The notes beneath the pieces are model-generated. The model did no database searches, had not been told where the DNA came from, and saw only the letters and a list, made by a program, of their open reading frames with translations. Below are positions 34,644-43,988 of a DNA stretch of 64,000 nt, in pieces (positions within the stretch are counted from its first letter, which is position 1; each line of letters opens with the position of its first letter). The stretch is from Phycisphaerae bacterium. GTDB lineage: Bacteria; Planctomycetota; Phycisphaerae; Sedimentisphaerales; Anaerobacaceae. The position numbers and the translations under genes are program-made. The stretch lies in contig JAGOLX010000034.1 in NCBI GenBank assembly GCA_017993835.1, positions 1 to 64,000 of the forward strand, written 5' to 3'.

Positions 34644-34964
34644 TCAACTCTTGCGGAAGACGGCGACGATGTTCTGGACCTCGACGACGAAGAGGCGGTT
34701 GTCCCCCTCGAAGTCGACCGGAATGGCCCCCTTGGGATTGAACAGGACTTTGTCGTACTTTCGCAGCGGCAGGTCCGGCGCGTGTTCGACCTCCGCGGAG
34801 ACCGCGACGATGCGTCCGGTGATTGTGGGGATCTCGATGTTGTCGGGCAGCTTGATCCCGCCCTTGGTCTCCTTCTTGTCCTGGTCCTTGCGGATCAGGA
34901 CGCGCTTGCCAATTGGCTCGACCGTTTCGAAGTCCGTGCTCTCTGTGTTCCGTTCGTCTTTCAT
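34644..34964 (-). CDS. GroES-like co-chaperonin
   Basis: The 106-residue Cpn10 protein has the family features P-I-G-K-R-V-L-I-R, a mobile-loop region K-K-E-T-K-G-G-I-K-L-P-D, and K-Y-D-K-V-L-F-N. Length is normal. It stands alone without groEL and lies convergent to the TPR gene. As several planctomycetes have extra groES copies, it may be a second copy. It has a slightly extended acidic N-terminus. Confidence 0.85.
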   Translation of the reverse strand: MKDERNTESTDFETVEPIGKRVLIRKDQDKKETKGGIKLPDNIEIPTITGRIVAVSAEVEHAPDLPLRKYDKVLFNPKGAIPVDFEGDNRLFVVEVQNIVAVFRKS

Positions 34965-35059
34965 CGTCGGTCAGGATATCCGGCTAGGCCGCCCAGGTCA
35001 AGCGGCGTGAGCCTGGCCCGCGACGGAGCCGCGTCGCTCCTGGTTGTCGACGACGCCCG

Positions 35060-37171
35060 TCAGAGACCCGGGTTTGCGAGAGGCTTTGCGTCGGGACCCC
35101 ATGCGTCGATCTGTCGGAGGCCCTTCTCTCGCAGCGCCCGGTAGCAGTCGGGCAGGTCGAAGGCCGACAGGACGTTGGGCACGAGCGTCGAGAGCGGCCA
35201 GGCATACTGGCTCGATTCTGCCACTTCCTGGTAGGAGATCAGCGCGTTCTTCAAAGTCACTTGTGTGACCCGGTCGGACAGGACGCTCGCGAATGTTGCC
35301 GGCAGGGCGCCCCAGCCCTTGCCGACCACGTGGATCTCGTTGTGACCGATGCTGCCAAGCCAGTCGAGCACGCGGAGGACATCGTGCGTCTTCTGCCCGA
35401 TGTACGGGCGGTCCAGCATGATCGAATGGATCGAGTAGAAGTAGTCGCTGCCGTAGAGCGACAGGAACGAGTCTTCGTCGCACGTGTCCGGACGGGATTC
35501 ACCGATGCCGCGGACATCGACCGTATAGAAGGCGGTGTCGGGCTCCATCTTCATCAGTCCCGCCAGGAGCAGCTCGGTTCGCAACTCCGCGTCGCTGGAC
35601 TGATGGGCGACATACAGAATGGCCCGCCTGCTGTCGGCGTTCGGGCGGGACAGCAGTTGCTCGCTGCCCAAGCGATAGACAACCGCCTGAATGCCCGGCT
35701 CGGTCTCGACCACAAAGGTGGTCCATCGCGGTCTCGGATACCCGCGCGATCGCCAGTTTCGCAGGACCCGGCAGGGCGGAGTCGATGTCGTTTGCACATC
35801 GGGCAAGCGAAGCAGCTCGCGAACCCGGGCGCGAAGCTGCGGCAAGGTGAACTCCTTCGGTCGTTTCGCGGCCAGGGCCTTTGCGGTCTCGGCCGTGAAA
35901 GCGTAGACCGGCCGCGAATTCAACTCACAGATCTGTCCCTTTGGTGAGCACCAGAGTGTCTCGTCTTTCTCGACGGTCAGATTCGGCTCGGACCGGGCGT
36001 CGCTGACGCCGGTAGCGCGATTGAACCAACGGTACATGGCCTCCCGGCTCTCCTGAGAGTAGCCGTGATAGCCTGGCCCGGTGAAGAGGCTCACGTTTTG
36101 CTCTCTGCCCAGCAGGCCATAGAGCCGCCGGAGGTGAGCGTAGGCGGTCTCGCTGCCGCGGATGTCGAAAAAGTCCATTTCCTTGGCCAGGATGATGACC
36201 GGTTTGGGCGCCATCGCCGCCAGGAAATCGCAGTGGTCCAGACCGAGAGCCAGCGCCCTGGGCGGGCACTGTTCCGTGTCTGCGGGCAGCTCGTTCTCGG
36301 TGTTCCGCAGGAACGTCGTGACGAAGCAGCTCGGCGCCGCCATGGTCCATCGTCGCTCGACGCCGCAGAGCCACGTGGTCATCGTGCCGCCGCCGGAGCA
36401 GCCGGTGATGCCGACGTGCTTGGGATCGACCTCCTCGCGGCTGAGCAGGTAGTCGAGGGCGCGGATGCCGTCCCAGGCCCGCCAGGACCCGAAGAACTCG
36501 CCGACGAGGAACTGCTGGTTGCCCGCGTAAAGGTGCTCGCGGACGCCGACGCCGATGCGGGATTTGAGCTGCTCGTCGGGGTATTGGAGCCGCTCGCCCT
36601 GGCCGATGGGGTCGTAGATGAGCACGGCGTAGCCTTGTCGCGCCAGGCCCTGGGCGAAGCCCTGGTAGGGTTCCGCGGCCTTGCCGTTGGCGGAATGGCC
36701 GCAGGTGCCGACCACGCCGGGAAGCGGAAGGGTGCGTCCCTTCGGTACATAGAGATTCGCCGTGACAAGAAAGCCCGGCCGGCTCTCGAAGATCACATTC
36801 TCGATTCTGTACTGGTCCCGCTCGACCACGTTGGTAACGCGAGGGTTCAGCGGGGTCTTGGCGGGCCAGGGTCCGAAACACGAGTCGATTTTCTCGCGGA
36901 CGGTGCGGACGTAGGCTTCCGCGTCTTCGCGATCCGCAAGCTCGGCGTATCGCCGGTCCACGTCCGCATTCACCTTGCGGACCTGATCGACGAAGTACTC
37001 CTGAACCATGCGTGGGAATCGATTCAACGGTTCGAGCGAGTTTGCGGTCGATGCGGCTCTCCCAGCCCGGCTCATCCCGACCCCAAGGCCGGCGACTGCG
37101 AGCCCCCACAGGACAAGACCGGTGAATCTCCGCGAATACGGGTGTTGTGGCGGCCGGCTGATTCGAGACAT
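35060..37171 (-). CDS. exported tandem alpha/beta hydrolase (acetylxylan-esterase-like)
   Basis: The 703-residue protein starts at 37171 (GGAGGA 7 nt upstream) with a Tat-like signal, S-R-R-F-T-G-L-V-L-W-G-L-A-V-A-G. The N-terminal part (about 60-395) is a prolyl-oligopeptidase/AXE1-type alpha/beta hydrolase with a G-C-S-G-G-G nucleophile elbow. The C-terminal part (about 440-680) looks like a second alpha/beta hydrolase in which the nucleophile position is G-K-G-W-G (Trp for Ser), so probably inactive. It likely acts as an extracellular esterase on carbohydrate esters; substrate is unknown. Confidence 0.75.
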   Translation of the reverse strand: MSRISRPPQHPYSRRFTGLVLWGLAVAGLGVGMSRAGRAASTANSLEPLNRFPRMVQEYFVDQVRKVNADVDRRYAELADREDAEAYVRTVREKIDSCFGPWPAKTPLNPRVTNVVERDQYRIENVIFESRPGFLVTANLYVPKGRTLPLPGVVGTCGHSANGKAAEPYQGFAQGLARQGYAVLIYDPIGQGERLQYPDEQLKSRIGVGVREHLYAGNQQFLVGEFFGSWRAWDGIRALDYLLSREEVDPKHVGITGCSGGGTMTTWLCGVERRWTMAAPSCFVTTFLRNTENELPADTEQCPPRALALGLDHCDFLAAMAPKPVIILAKEMDFFDIRGSETAYAHLRRLYGLLGREQNVSLFTGPGYHGYSQESREAMYRWFNRATGVSDARSEPNLTVEKDETLWCSPKGQICELNSRPVYAFTAETAKALAAKRPKEFTLPQLRARVRELLRLPDVQTTSTPPCRVLRNWRSRGYPRPRWTTFVVETEPGIQAVVYRLGSEQLLSRPNADSRRAILYVAHQSSDAELRTELLLAGLMKMEPDTAFYTVDVRGIGESRPDTCDEDSFLSLYGSDYFYSIHSIMLDRPYIGQKTHDVLRVLDWLGSIGHNEIHVVGKGWGALPATFASVLSDRVTQVTLKNALISYQEVAESSQYAWPLSTLVPNVLSAFDLPDCYRALREKGLRQIDAWGPDAKPLANPGL

Positions 37172-37261
37172 CGCGAGTCCTCCATACAAGACCGAGTGCT
37201 CCTTGCCTGTTCACTCGGCCCATTCTACCATTCCCATGCGCGGCGGATAAGTCACTTTTGT

Positions 37262-37290
37262 TTGCCCCCGGTCAGAAGGGCAATTACTAT
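37262..37290 (+). promoter_or_regulatory. possible promoter for the POT transporter gene
   Basis: TTGCCC (37262-37267), a 17-nt spacer and TACTAT (37285-37290), about 42 nt before the ATG. Confidence 0.4.
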
Positions 37291-37332
37291 GGCCGCCATT
37301 GACGGTTGATTTCAGGAGCAGATAGGACGACC

Positions 37333-38673
37333 ATGGCCCAGAGCAAACACCTCAGCGTGCCGCTGGCGACGACGAAAATGCCGCCGAGCGTCCCGTACAT
37401 CTTTGTCAACGAAGCAGCGGAGCGGTTCGCCTTCTATGGCATGACGTCGATCCTCGTCGTCTTCATGACCTCCTTTCTCAGGGGTCCTGGCGGCGCCATG
37501 AGCGACGAACAGGCAACGGAATGGTTTCACTGGTTCAACTCCGCAGCATACTTCCTGCCGTTCGTGGGTGCCTTGATCTCCGACATCTGGCTGGCCAAGT
37601 ACAGGACCATCGTCTATTTCTCGCTGGTGTATTGCGTCGGCCTGATCGCGATAACGGTGGACGACACGCGTCTTGGCCTCGGGCTGGGTCTGGTCCTGAC
37701 GGCGATCGGCGCAGGGATCATCAAGCCCTGTGTCGCCGCCAATGTGGGCGACCAGTTCGGAGAGAAGAACAAGCACCTGATGTCCAAATTCTACGGATGG
37801 TTCTACTTCGCCATCAACCTCGGGGCGGCGATTTCCATGTTCCTGTGCCCCTGGCTGCTCCATCAAGTCAGTCCCTTTGCGGGGTTTGCCGTGCCGGCCG
37901 TGGCGATGATCGTCGCGACGGTCGCCTATTGGGCGGGCCGAACGAAACTCGTCAATATTCCCCCCGCGGGTTCGCGGTTCGTCCGACAGACCTTCGGCGG
38001 CGAGGCCCCGCGGGTGATCGGCCGGCTTTCGCTGATCTACGTGTTCATCATTATGTTCTGGGCCTTGTACAATCAGTCACAGTCGTCGTGGGTCCTGCAG
38101 GCCCAGAATATGAACCTGCGATGGCTGGGGTTCACTTGGCTGCCGGAGTGGCCCCAGGCGATCAATTCCGTTCTCGTCATGGTCATGATCCCCCTGTTCT
38201 CCTACGCCATCTACCCGGTTATCGAGAGAATCTTCCCCCTCAGCCCACTTCGCAAGATCGCCATCGGCTTGTTTGTCACCGCTTTGTCATTCGTGGTTCC
38301 CGCCTGGATCGAGATGCGCATCACCGCAGGCCTCAGACCGAGCCTCGGCTGGCAGGCATTGGCCTACGTATTTCTGACCGCCGCTGAGATCATGGTCTCG
38401 ATCACCGCGCTGGAGTTCTCCTATACTCAAGCGCCGAAGGAGATGAAATCGCTTGTCCAAGCGATCTTCCTTCTGTCCATCTCACTGGGCAACGCTTTCA
38501 CCGCTGTCGTCAACTGGTTCATCCGCAACCCGGACGGCACCAGCAAACTGCCGGGCGCGAGTTACTATTGGTTCTTCGCCATTGCCATGCTGGTGACCTC
38601 GTTCCTGTTCATTCCGGTTGCACTGGCGTACAAGCAGAAGGAATACATCCAGGACGAGGCCCCCGCCGCATAG
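37333..38673 (+). CDS. proton-dependent oligopeptide transporter (POT/PTR family)
   Basis: The 446-residue inner-membrane protein has 12 or more predicted helices and the PTR family motifs N-E-A-A-E-R-F-A-F-Y-G-M near the N-terminus (the E-x-x-E-R-F-x-Y-Y-like proton-coupling motif), with W-L-A-K-Y-R-T-I and G-A-G-I-I-K-P-C-V-A-A later. It would import di/tripeptides with protons. The ATG at 37333 is chosen; a weaker in-frame TTG is 27 nt upstream. Together with the tricorn/M2/OPT cluster near the window end it points to peptide scavenging. Confidence 0.85.
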   Translation: MAQSKHLSVPLATTKMPPSVPYIFVNEAAERFAFYGMTSILVVFMTSFLRGPGGAMSDEQATEWFHWFNSAAYFLPFVGALISDIWLAKYRTIVYFSLVYCVGLIAITVDDTRLGLGLGLVLTAIGAGIIKPCVAANVGDQFGEKNKHLMSKFYGWFYFAINLGAAISMFLCPWLLHQVSPFAGFAVPAVAMIVATVAYWAGRTKLVNIPPAGSRFVRQTFGGEAPRVIGRLSLIYVFIIMFWALYNQSQSSWVLQAQNMNLRWLGFTWLPEWPQAINSVLVMVMIPLFSYAIYPVIERIFPLSPLRKIAIGLFVTALSFVVPAWIEMRITAGLRPSLGWQALAYVFLTAAEIMVSITALEFSYTQAPKEMKSLVQAIFLLSISLGNAFTAVVNWFIRNPDGTSKLPGASYYWFFAIAMLVTSFLFIPVALAYKQKEYIQDEAPAA

Positions 38674-38925
38674 GTGCGTGTCACACATCGTCCAAGTCCG
38701 TACTGCCCGATGGCTGGATGGCCTGCTTTGCTCGCTGCAACTGGTCGAATCGGTGTCCTGCGGTAGTCTCCCGGATTTACCTGGAATTTACTGTGATCCA
38801 GTCAACTCCGGGGATACCATTGTCGTCTATACAGGCGGACGAACTGGCGGCCTCAATGGGGCGTTCATCCGGGGCCCGGTTGAGACGAGTTCTGTGGAAC
38901 CGAGACAGAAAGGACGGGAAAGGCA

Positions 38926-40440
38926 ATGAACCAGAGGAAGTTCTTCCAGACCATCGCGATCGTTGTGCTGGCATTTGGCACAGGCGCATCGGGCGAATCG
39001 TCCCTGACAATCTACAACCAAAACTTCGCGGTCGTGCGGGAGCAGGTGCCGCTCGATCTCAAAGCAGGGAGCAACGAGGTCCGCGTGACCCAGATCACCG
39101 CCCACGTCGAGCCGGACTCGGTGATCCTCCGCGATCCGCAAGGCAAGCGGGCCCTCCAGATCCTCGAGCAGAACTACCGCGCCGACCCGATCTCCCAGGG
39201 CTTGCTGCTATCCCTGTACGAAGGCAAGGAGATCGATTTCCTCGTGCGGAAGAACGACGGCAAGGACGAGATCGTCCGCGGGCGGATCATCCGCAGCGGC
39301 TACGTTCCCCACCAGTCGGGGATGCAGCAGTACGGCGAGGCCTATCGCATGAGTCAGATGAGAATGGCCCAGGGCTCCTCCGGCCAGTCCATCGTCGAGG
39401 TGGACGGCAGGTTGCGGTTCAGCCTTCCGGGCGAGCCGCTGTTTCCCTCGCTGGCCGACGACGCGATCCTCAAACCGACGATCCACTGGCTGCTCGAAAC
39501 AGACAAGGCGGGCAAGCTCGACGCGGAACTGAGCTACGTCACGGGCGGCATGAGCTGGGAGGCCGACTACAACATGCTCGCCGGAGACAAGGACGACACG
39601 ATCGACGTGATCGGCTGGGTCACGATGGACAACCAGAGCGGCCGGACCTTCGAGAACGCCCAGATCAAGCTCATGGCCGGCGATGTCAGCAAGATCCAGC
39701 CGGAGCAGCGGGCTGCGCTCTATGCCATGGCGGAGGCCGATTACGCAGGCGGCATGGGACCTGCCCCCGTCTCCGAGAAGGCATTCGACGAGTACCACCT
39801 GTATACGCTCGCTCGCGCAACGACGCTGCACGACCGCGAGACCAAGCAGGTCGAGTTCCTCCGGGCCGAGGGCGTCCGGTCCCAGCGGCTCTATGTCTAC
39901 GACGGCGCCAAGATCGACCGGAACCGCTATCGGGGCAGCAGAGACCTTCGCAACGAACGGGAGTACGGCACGCAAAGCAATCCCAAGGTCTGGGTGATGA
40001 GAGAGTTCAAGAACTCCCAGGATAACCGCCTGGGGATTCCGCTGCCGAAGGGTCGGGTGCGGTTCTATCGTCAGGATGACGACGGCCGACACGAGTTCAC
40101 CGGCGAGAACGTGATCGACCACACCCCTCGCGACGAAACCGTCCGCCTGTACACGGGCGACGCCTTCGACCTCGTCGGCGAGCGCCGCAGGACCAACTAT
40201 CAGATCGACATGAGCCGCAACTGGCTCGATGAGTCCTTCGAGATCAAGCTTCGCAATCGCAAGGAGCAGGGGACCGTCGAGGTCCGCGTGGTCGAGCACC
40301 TGTATCGCTGGAGCACCTGGGAGATCGTCGAGAAATCGAACACCTTCCTCAAGACGGACAGTCAGACCATCGAGTTTCGCATCCAGGTCCCGGCGGGCGA
40401 AGAGAAGGTCATCACGTACAAGGTCCACTACACATGGTGA
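38926..40440 (+). CDS. exported DUF4139-domain protein
   Basis: The 504-residue protein begins with a signal peptide (about 1-24) and T-I-Y-N-Q-N-F-A-V-V-R-E, and ends with strands such as N-T-F-L-K-T-D-S-Q-T-I-E-F and E-E-K-V-I-T-Y-K-V-H-Y-T-W. This layout and the A-E-L-S-Y-V-T-G-G-M-S-W-E-A-D-Y segment are typical of DUF4139 proteins in planctomycetes and other bacteria. It is exported, but no function is known. GGAAAGG lies just before the ATG. Confidence 0.75.
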   Translation: MNQRKFFQTIAIVVLAFGTGASGESSLTIYNQNFAVVREQVPLDLKAGSNEVRVTQITAHVEPDSVILRDPQGKRALQILEQNYRADPISQGLLLSLYEGKEIDFLVRKNDGKDEIVRGRIIRSGYVPHQSGMQQYGEAYRMSQMRMAQGSSGQSIVEVDGRLRFSLPGEPLFPSLADDAILKPTIHWLLETDKAGKLDAELSYVTGGMSWEADYNMLAGDKDDTIDVIGWVTMDNQSGRTFENAQIKLMAGDVSKIQPEQRAALYAMAEADYAGGMGPAPVSEKAFDEYHLYTLARATTLHDRETKQVEFLRAEGVRSQRLYVYDGAKIDRNRYRGSRDLRNEREYGTQSNPKVWVMREFKNSQDNRLGIPLPKGRVRFYRQDDDGRHEFTGENVIDHTPRDETVRLYTGDAFDLVGERRRTNYQIDMSRNWLDESFEIKLRNRKEQGTVEVRVVEHLYRWSTWEIVEKSNTFLKTDSQTIEFRIQVPAGEEKVITYKVHYTW

Positions 40441-40570
40441 CGACGACGCCTCTGGAGGTGGCGGCATGAGGGTCTTGACAGAAGGCGGCCTGCAGGCTAC
40501 TTGGGGGGCAACTGGGGTGCATGACCGTTGTTGCGGCCACTCACATCGTGACGAGGCATGGGCTGGACAC

Positions 40571-40654
40571 TGTCATTCCTGCGAAGCAGGAATCCAGCAA
40601 CCACGGTATGCGACAAATCCCAGGAAGTGGATTCCCGCGTGCGCGGGAATGACA
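40571..40654. repeat. 84-nt MITE-like inverted-repeat element
   Basis: Two inverted copies, about 26-27 nt each: TGTCATTCCTGCGAAGCAGG... (40571-40596) and ...GCGCGGGAATGACA (40628-40654). Each is itself a hairpin (ATTCCTGC/GCAGGAAT; ATTCCCGC/GCGGGAAT). The TGTCATTCC(C/T)GCG motif is a well-known dispersed repeat in many bacterial genomes. It lies between the DUF4139 gene and the FucU-like gene. Confidence 0.7.
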
Positions 40655-40740
40655 ATCCAGGGGCTTCGTGAACCCGTACTGCACGCGTGAAAGTGTGGTT
40701 AGGCGCCCGGACGACTATCCCTCCATGAAAGGTGGTCTGT

Positions 40741-41166
40741 ATGCTGAAGAACATCCCGGCGATCCTGTCGCCTGAGTTGTTGAAGATCCTGATGGAAATG
40801 GGGCACGGCGACGAGATCGTGCTGGCCGACGGGAACTTTCCCGCTGCGTCGGTTGCCCAGAGGCTCGTCCGCTGCGACGGCCACGGCGTGCCCGAACTGC
40901 TGGAGGCGGTCCTGAAGCTCTTTCCCCTGGATACCTTTGTCGCCCAGCCGGTGGCTCTGATGGCGGTCGTGCCAGGCGACAAGACCCAACCCACGATCTG
41001 GGAGACTTACCGCACCCTCGTCAAGAGCAGCGGCGAGCGGTTCTCCGACTTCGAGTTCATCGAGCGATTCGCCTTCTACGAGCGGGCGAAGAAGGCCTAC
41101 GCAGTCGTCGCGACCAGCGAAAAGGCCCTCTACGCCAACGTCATCCTGAAAAAGGGCGTGCTCTGA
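40741..41166 (+). CDS. L-fucose mutarotase (FucU/RbsD family)
   Basis: The 141-residue protein starts at ATG 40741 with GAAAGG upstream. It has the family N-terminus L-K-N-I-P-A-I-L-S-P-E-L-L-K-I-L and M-G-H-G-D-E-I-V-L-A-D-G-N-F-P, containing the histidine/aspartate of the active site. Such enzymes interconvert the alpha and beta anomers of fucose or ribose and are cytosolic decamers. There are no fucose pathway genes next to it, so whether the sugar is fucose is not shown. Confidence 0.85.
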   Translation: MLKNIPAILSPELLKILMEMGHGDEIVLADGNFPAASVAQRLVRCDGHGVPELLEAVLKLFPLDTFVAQPVALMAVVPGDKTQPTIWETYRTLVKSSGERFSDFEFIERFAFYERAKKAYAVVATSEKALYANVILKKGVL

Positions 41167-41226
41167 TGTTCCAGCCGCCCTGGGGAACGAGTGGGCAGTC
41201 TGCTTCCGCCGGATTGGTTTTTGCCG

Positions 41227-41254
41227 TTGACACGACGGAAACGCATGATAGAAT
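41227..41254 (+). promoter_or_regulatory. sigma70-like promoter for the pseudopilin gene
   Basis: Perfect TTGACA (41227-41232), a 16-nt spacer and TAGAAT (41249-41254). It predicts a leader of about 205 nt before the ATG at 41467. Confidence 0.6.
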
Positions 41255-41466
41255 AGACAGAAGTGGCGGTACGAGATCGTGTGTGGCCCAGCCGTGGCGT
41301 GAGCATGGGTAGAATGGGTCATTCCGTAAGAGGTTGTCACGGGACCGGTGCATCATCGCGGCAGGGGAACGGAACGCAGTCCGAAGCGAGCACATCCCAC
41401 AGGTGCTCGACGGGTGGCGACTGGGTGAGGTCCGAGAGTCGGTGGAGACAGTATAGGAGCCATGAG

Positions 41467-42333
41467 ATGCGTAAAAACAAGGGGTTTACACTGATCGAGC
41501 TGCTGGTTGTCATCGCCATCATCGCGGTGCTTATGTCGATTCTGATGCCGACTCTGAGCCGTGTGAGGAAGCAAGCGAGACTGGCGGCCTGTCTGTCCAA
41601 CCTGAGGCAGTGGGGCTTGATGTTCTCCATGTACTGCCAAGACAACGATGGCAACTTCTTCACGGGTGAGGTGAGGGGGGGGCGACCGGGTAGTGTGACC
41701 GCAACGATATTCGGGGTGACTCGCGCATACCAGGTGGGATCGGGTGGATTCTGGCGAATCGTTATGGCGCCGTACTCCAAGGACGCGAAGATGTGGCTCT
41801 GTCCGCAGGCAGTGAAGCCTCGACCGACTGGGGGAATTCCCTCGGGCGGATGGTCCTACACGGCGTGGGAAACAGATAGTATCACGGGTAGTTATGGCCT
41901 GAATGGGTGGATACTGAATCTCAAAGGCGCCAAGAGTTACCGGACCGATGGTTGGGGCCGGAGCGATCTGGATACGCAGCGCAGATCCCGGCACTGGGGT
42001 GCGCCATCGAGCCAGTACGGCAGTCAATCCCCGGTGTTTACGGGCAGTTGGTGGGTGGATTCGTGGCCTCTGGACACGGATCAGCCGCCGCGGCTTGAGA
42101 GCGGGCCCGGCGACACGCCCGGCTCCAACGAGATGAACCGTGTCTGTGTCGACCGTCACAACGGATTTGTGAATTCCCTGTTCGCCGACTGGTCCGCGCG
42201 TAAGGTGGGTATGAAGGAACTCTGGACCCTCAAATGGCATCGGACCTACAATACCAGCGGCATGTGGACGAAGGCCGGAGGATGTGACGCGGCCGCCTGG
42301 CCGCAGTGGATGAGGGTTTACAAAGACTACTGA
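41467..42333 (+). CDS. type II pseudopilin-like protein (prepilin N-terminal cleavage/methylation domain)
   Basis: The 288-residue protein starts with M-R-K-N-K-G then F-T-L-I-E-L-L-V-V-I-A-I-I-A-V-L (prepilin peptidase cleavage after Gly6, helix to about residue 30). The C-terminal part has the pattern V-D-R-H-N-G-F-V-N-S-L-F-A-D-W-S and E-L-W-T-L-K-W-H-R that marks the large Phycisphaerae/Sedimentisphaerales family of these proteins. AGGAG lies 8 nt before the ATG. They are secreted or surface-anchored by a type II-like system; individual functions are unknown. Confidence 0.85.
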   Translation: MRKNKGFTLIELLVVIAIIAVLMSILMPTLSRVRKQARLAACLSNLRQWGLMFSMYCQDNDGNFFTGEVRGGRPGSVTATIFGVTRAYQVGSGGFWRIVMAPYSKDAKMWLCPQAVKPRPTGGIPSGGWSYTAWETDSITGSYGLNGWILNLKGAKSYRTDGWGRSDLDTQRRSRHWGAPSSQYGSQSPVFTGSWWVDSWPLDTDQPPRLESGPGDTPGSNEMNRVCVDRHNGFVNSLFADWSARKVGMKELWTLKWHRTYNTSGMWTKAGGCDAAAWPQWMRVYKDY

Positions 42334-42442
42334 TTCGTTGATCGGGCCGAGGCAAAATGCCGTGGTGGTTGGATGATGCCGAGGACCGCAGTTCCCATTT
42401 GAGTCCTGCTCAGAGAGGCTGTTCTTGTTCCGCGGGCGATTC

Positions 42443-42640
42443 CTACGAGCGGGCCTTGGCGTTGATCAGGGCGGCCAGCAGGATGTGTCGGAGCCGGTCG
42501 AGAGGGAGATTGTCGAGGTAGTCGTCGGAGAAGTCCAGCTTGAACCGGCCTCGGAAGTCCTTGATCCGCGTCTTCAGTTCCTCCCTGCCCAAGGCGGCGA
42601 TGGAGACCACGAGTTGTTCAAACTGTCCCTGCGGGCTCAT
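42443..42640 (-). CDS. small conserved hypothetical protein (65 aa)
   Basis: The protein is 65 residues from ATG 42640. It has R-E-E-L-K-T-R-I-K-D-F-R-G-R-F-K-L-D-F and L-D-R-L-R-H-I-L-L-A-A-L-I-N-A-K. It is helical and basic, with no signal peptide. Very similar short proteins seem common in planctomycetes, so it is probably a real gene, but no function is known. An in-frame start 9 residues earlier also exists. Confidence 0.6.
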   Translation of the reverse strand: MSPQGQFEQLVVSIAALGREELKTRIKDFRGRFKLDFSDDYLDNLPLDRLRHILLAALINAKARS

Positions 42641-42898
42641 GGTGTTGACCTTGCGAAAAGCTGGCAATCATCCGAGTCGATCCGTCGAGCGTCCTGCGGG
42701 ATGCGTCATGGGAAATCGCATCGGGCACGCAGGACGTGCGACGCGACCCGAAACACGAGGGTCGCACCGGAGCTATCGGATGGGATGCCGGGGGGCTTGC
42801 GGAAAAACATCCGCCGGCCTGCGATACCCGCCGGGATGAGGCGATTATTGGGCGGGAAATTTTTTGTTCCGGCCCACGGGGTCTGATAATCTGTCGTC

Positions 42899-43951
42899 AT
42901 GAAGACGAATCAGCTCGATTATGAACTACCGTCCGAGTTAATCGCCCAGGACCCCGCTGGGGTTCGCAGCGAATCACGACTGCTGGTCGTGGATCGGGTC
43001 TCCGGCAGCGTCACCGACAGCCGATTCAGCCGGATCGTCGAGTACTTGCGACCGGGTGACTGTCTTGTCGTAAATAATACGAAAGTCCTGCCTGCGAGGT
43101 TCTTTGCGCGTCGCGCCACCGGAGGCGGACTCGAAGCGTTGTTCCTGTCCGAGACCTCCACCGCCGGCGTGTGGGAAGTCATGCTCAAAGGCGTCCGCAA
43201 GCTCAAGCCCGATGAAACCATCCGCATCGTCGATGGCCGCGAGCAGGATTACTGCACCGCCAGGGTGATCGACCGGCAAAAGGAAGGCGTCTGTCTGCTG
43301 GAGCTTGACGTCAAGGACGCCGCCGAGACGGTCCTGGACGAAATCGGCTTTCCGCCCTTGCCGCCGTACATTCGACGGGACCACGACTGGTCGAAGGCCC
43401 AGACCGACCGAAAGCGATACCAGACGGTCTACGCCCGCGCCAGCGGGGCGGTGGCGGCGCCGACCGCGGGACTGCACTTCACGGAGGACCTGCTCGGCCG
43501 GCTGAGCGCACTGGGCGTTCGGCTCGCCTACGTGACTCTGCACGTGGGGGCCGGGACGTTCAAGCCGATTACCGCCGAGAACGTCGAGGAGCACGAGATT
43601 CACCATGAGTGGTATCGCATCGACGAGGCCAACGCGCAGATCATCAACGCATCCCGAGCGGCGGGCGGGCGGATCATTGCGGTGGGGACGACCGTGACGC
43701 GGGTGCTGGAGACGGTCGCTCGGGACGGCCGGACGCTGGCCTGCGAGGGCACGACGAACCTGTTCGTCCTGCCCGGCTACCGGTTCCAGATTGTCGACGC
43801 CATGATTACGAACTTCCACCTGCCCAAGTCCACGCTGCTGGCGCTGGTGGGCGCGTTCGCGGGTCTGGAGCGGATGCTCGCAGCCTATCGGCACGCGATC
43901 GAGCAGCGATACCGCTTCTACTCCTACGGCGATGCGATGCTGATCCTGTGA
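42899..43951 (+). CDS. queA: S-adenosylmethionine:tRNA ribosyltransferase-isomerase
   Basis: The 350-residue enzyme of queuosine biosynthesis transfers and isomerises the ribose of SAM onto preQ1 in tRNA. Family motifs are the N-terminus F/L-D-Y-E-L-P-x-E-L-I-A, R-Y-Q-T-V-Y-A, G-A-V-A-A-P-T-A-G-L-H-F-T, H-V-G-A-G-T-F-x-P, and T-N-F-H-L-P-K-S-T-L. Length is normal. A GATAAT ends about 8 nt before the ATG, so the transcript may have almost no leader. Confidence 0.95.
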   Translation: MKTNQLDYELPSELIAQDPAGVRSESRLLVVDRVSGSVTDSRFSRIVEYLRPGDCLVVNNTKVLPARFFARRATGGGLEALFLSETSTAGVWEVMLKGVRKLKPDETIRIVDGREQDYCTARVIDRQKEGVCLLELDVKDAAETVLDEIGFPPLPPYIRRDHDWSKAQTDRKRYQTVYARASGAVAAPTAGLHFTEDLLGRLSALGVRLAYVTLHVGAGTFKPITAENVEEHEIHHEWYRIDEANAQIINASRAAGGRIIAVGTTVTRVLETVARDGRTLACEGTTNLFVLPGYRFQIVDAMITNFHLPKSTLLALVGAFAGLERMLAAYRHAIEQRYRFYSYGDAMLIL

Positions 43952-43988
43952 TCCACACGACGCGGCTTGTTCGGAGAGAGTCTGGCCT

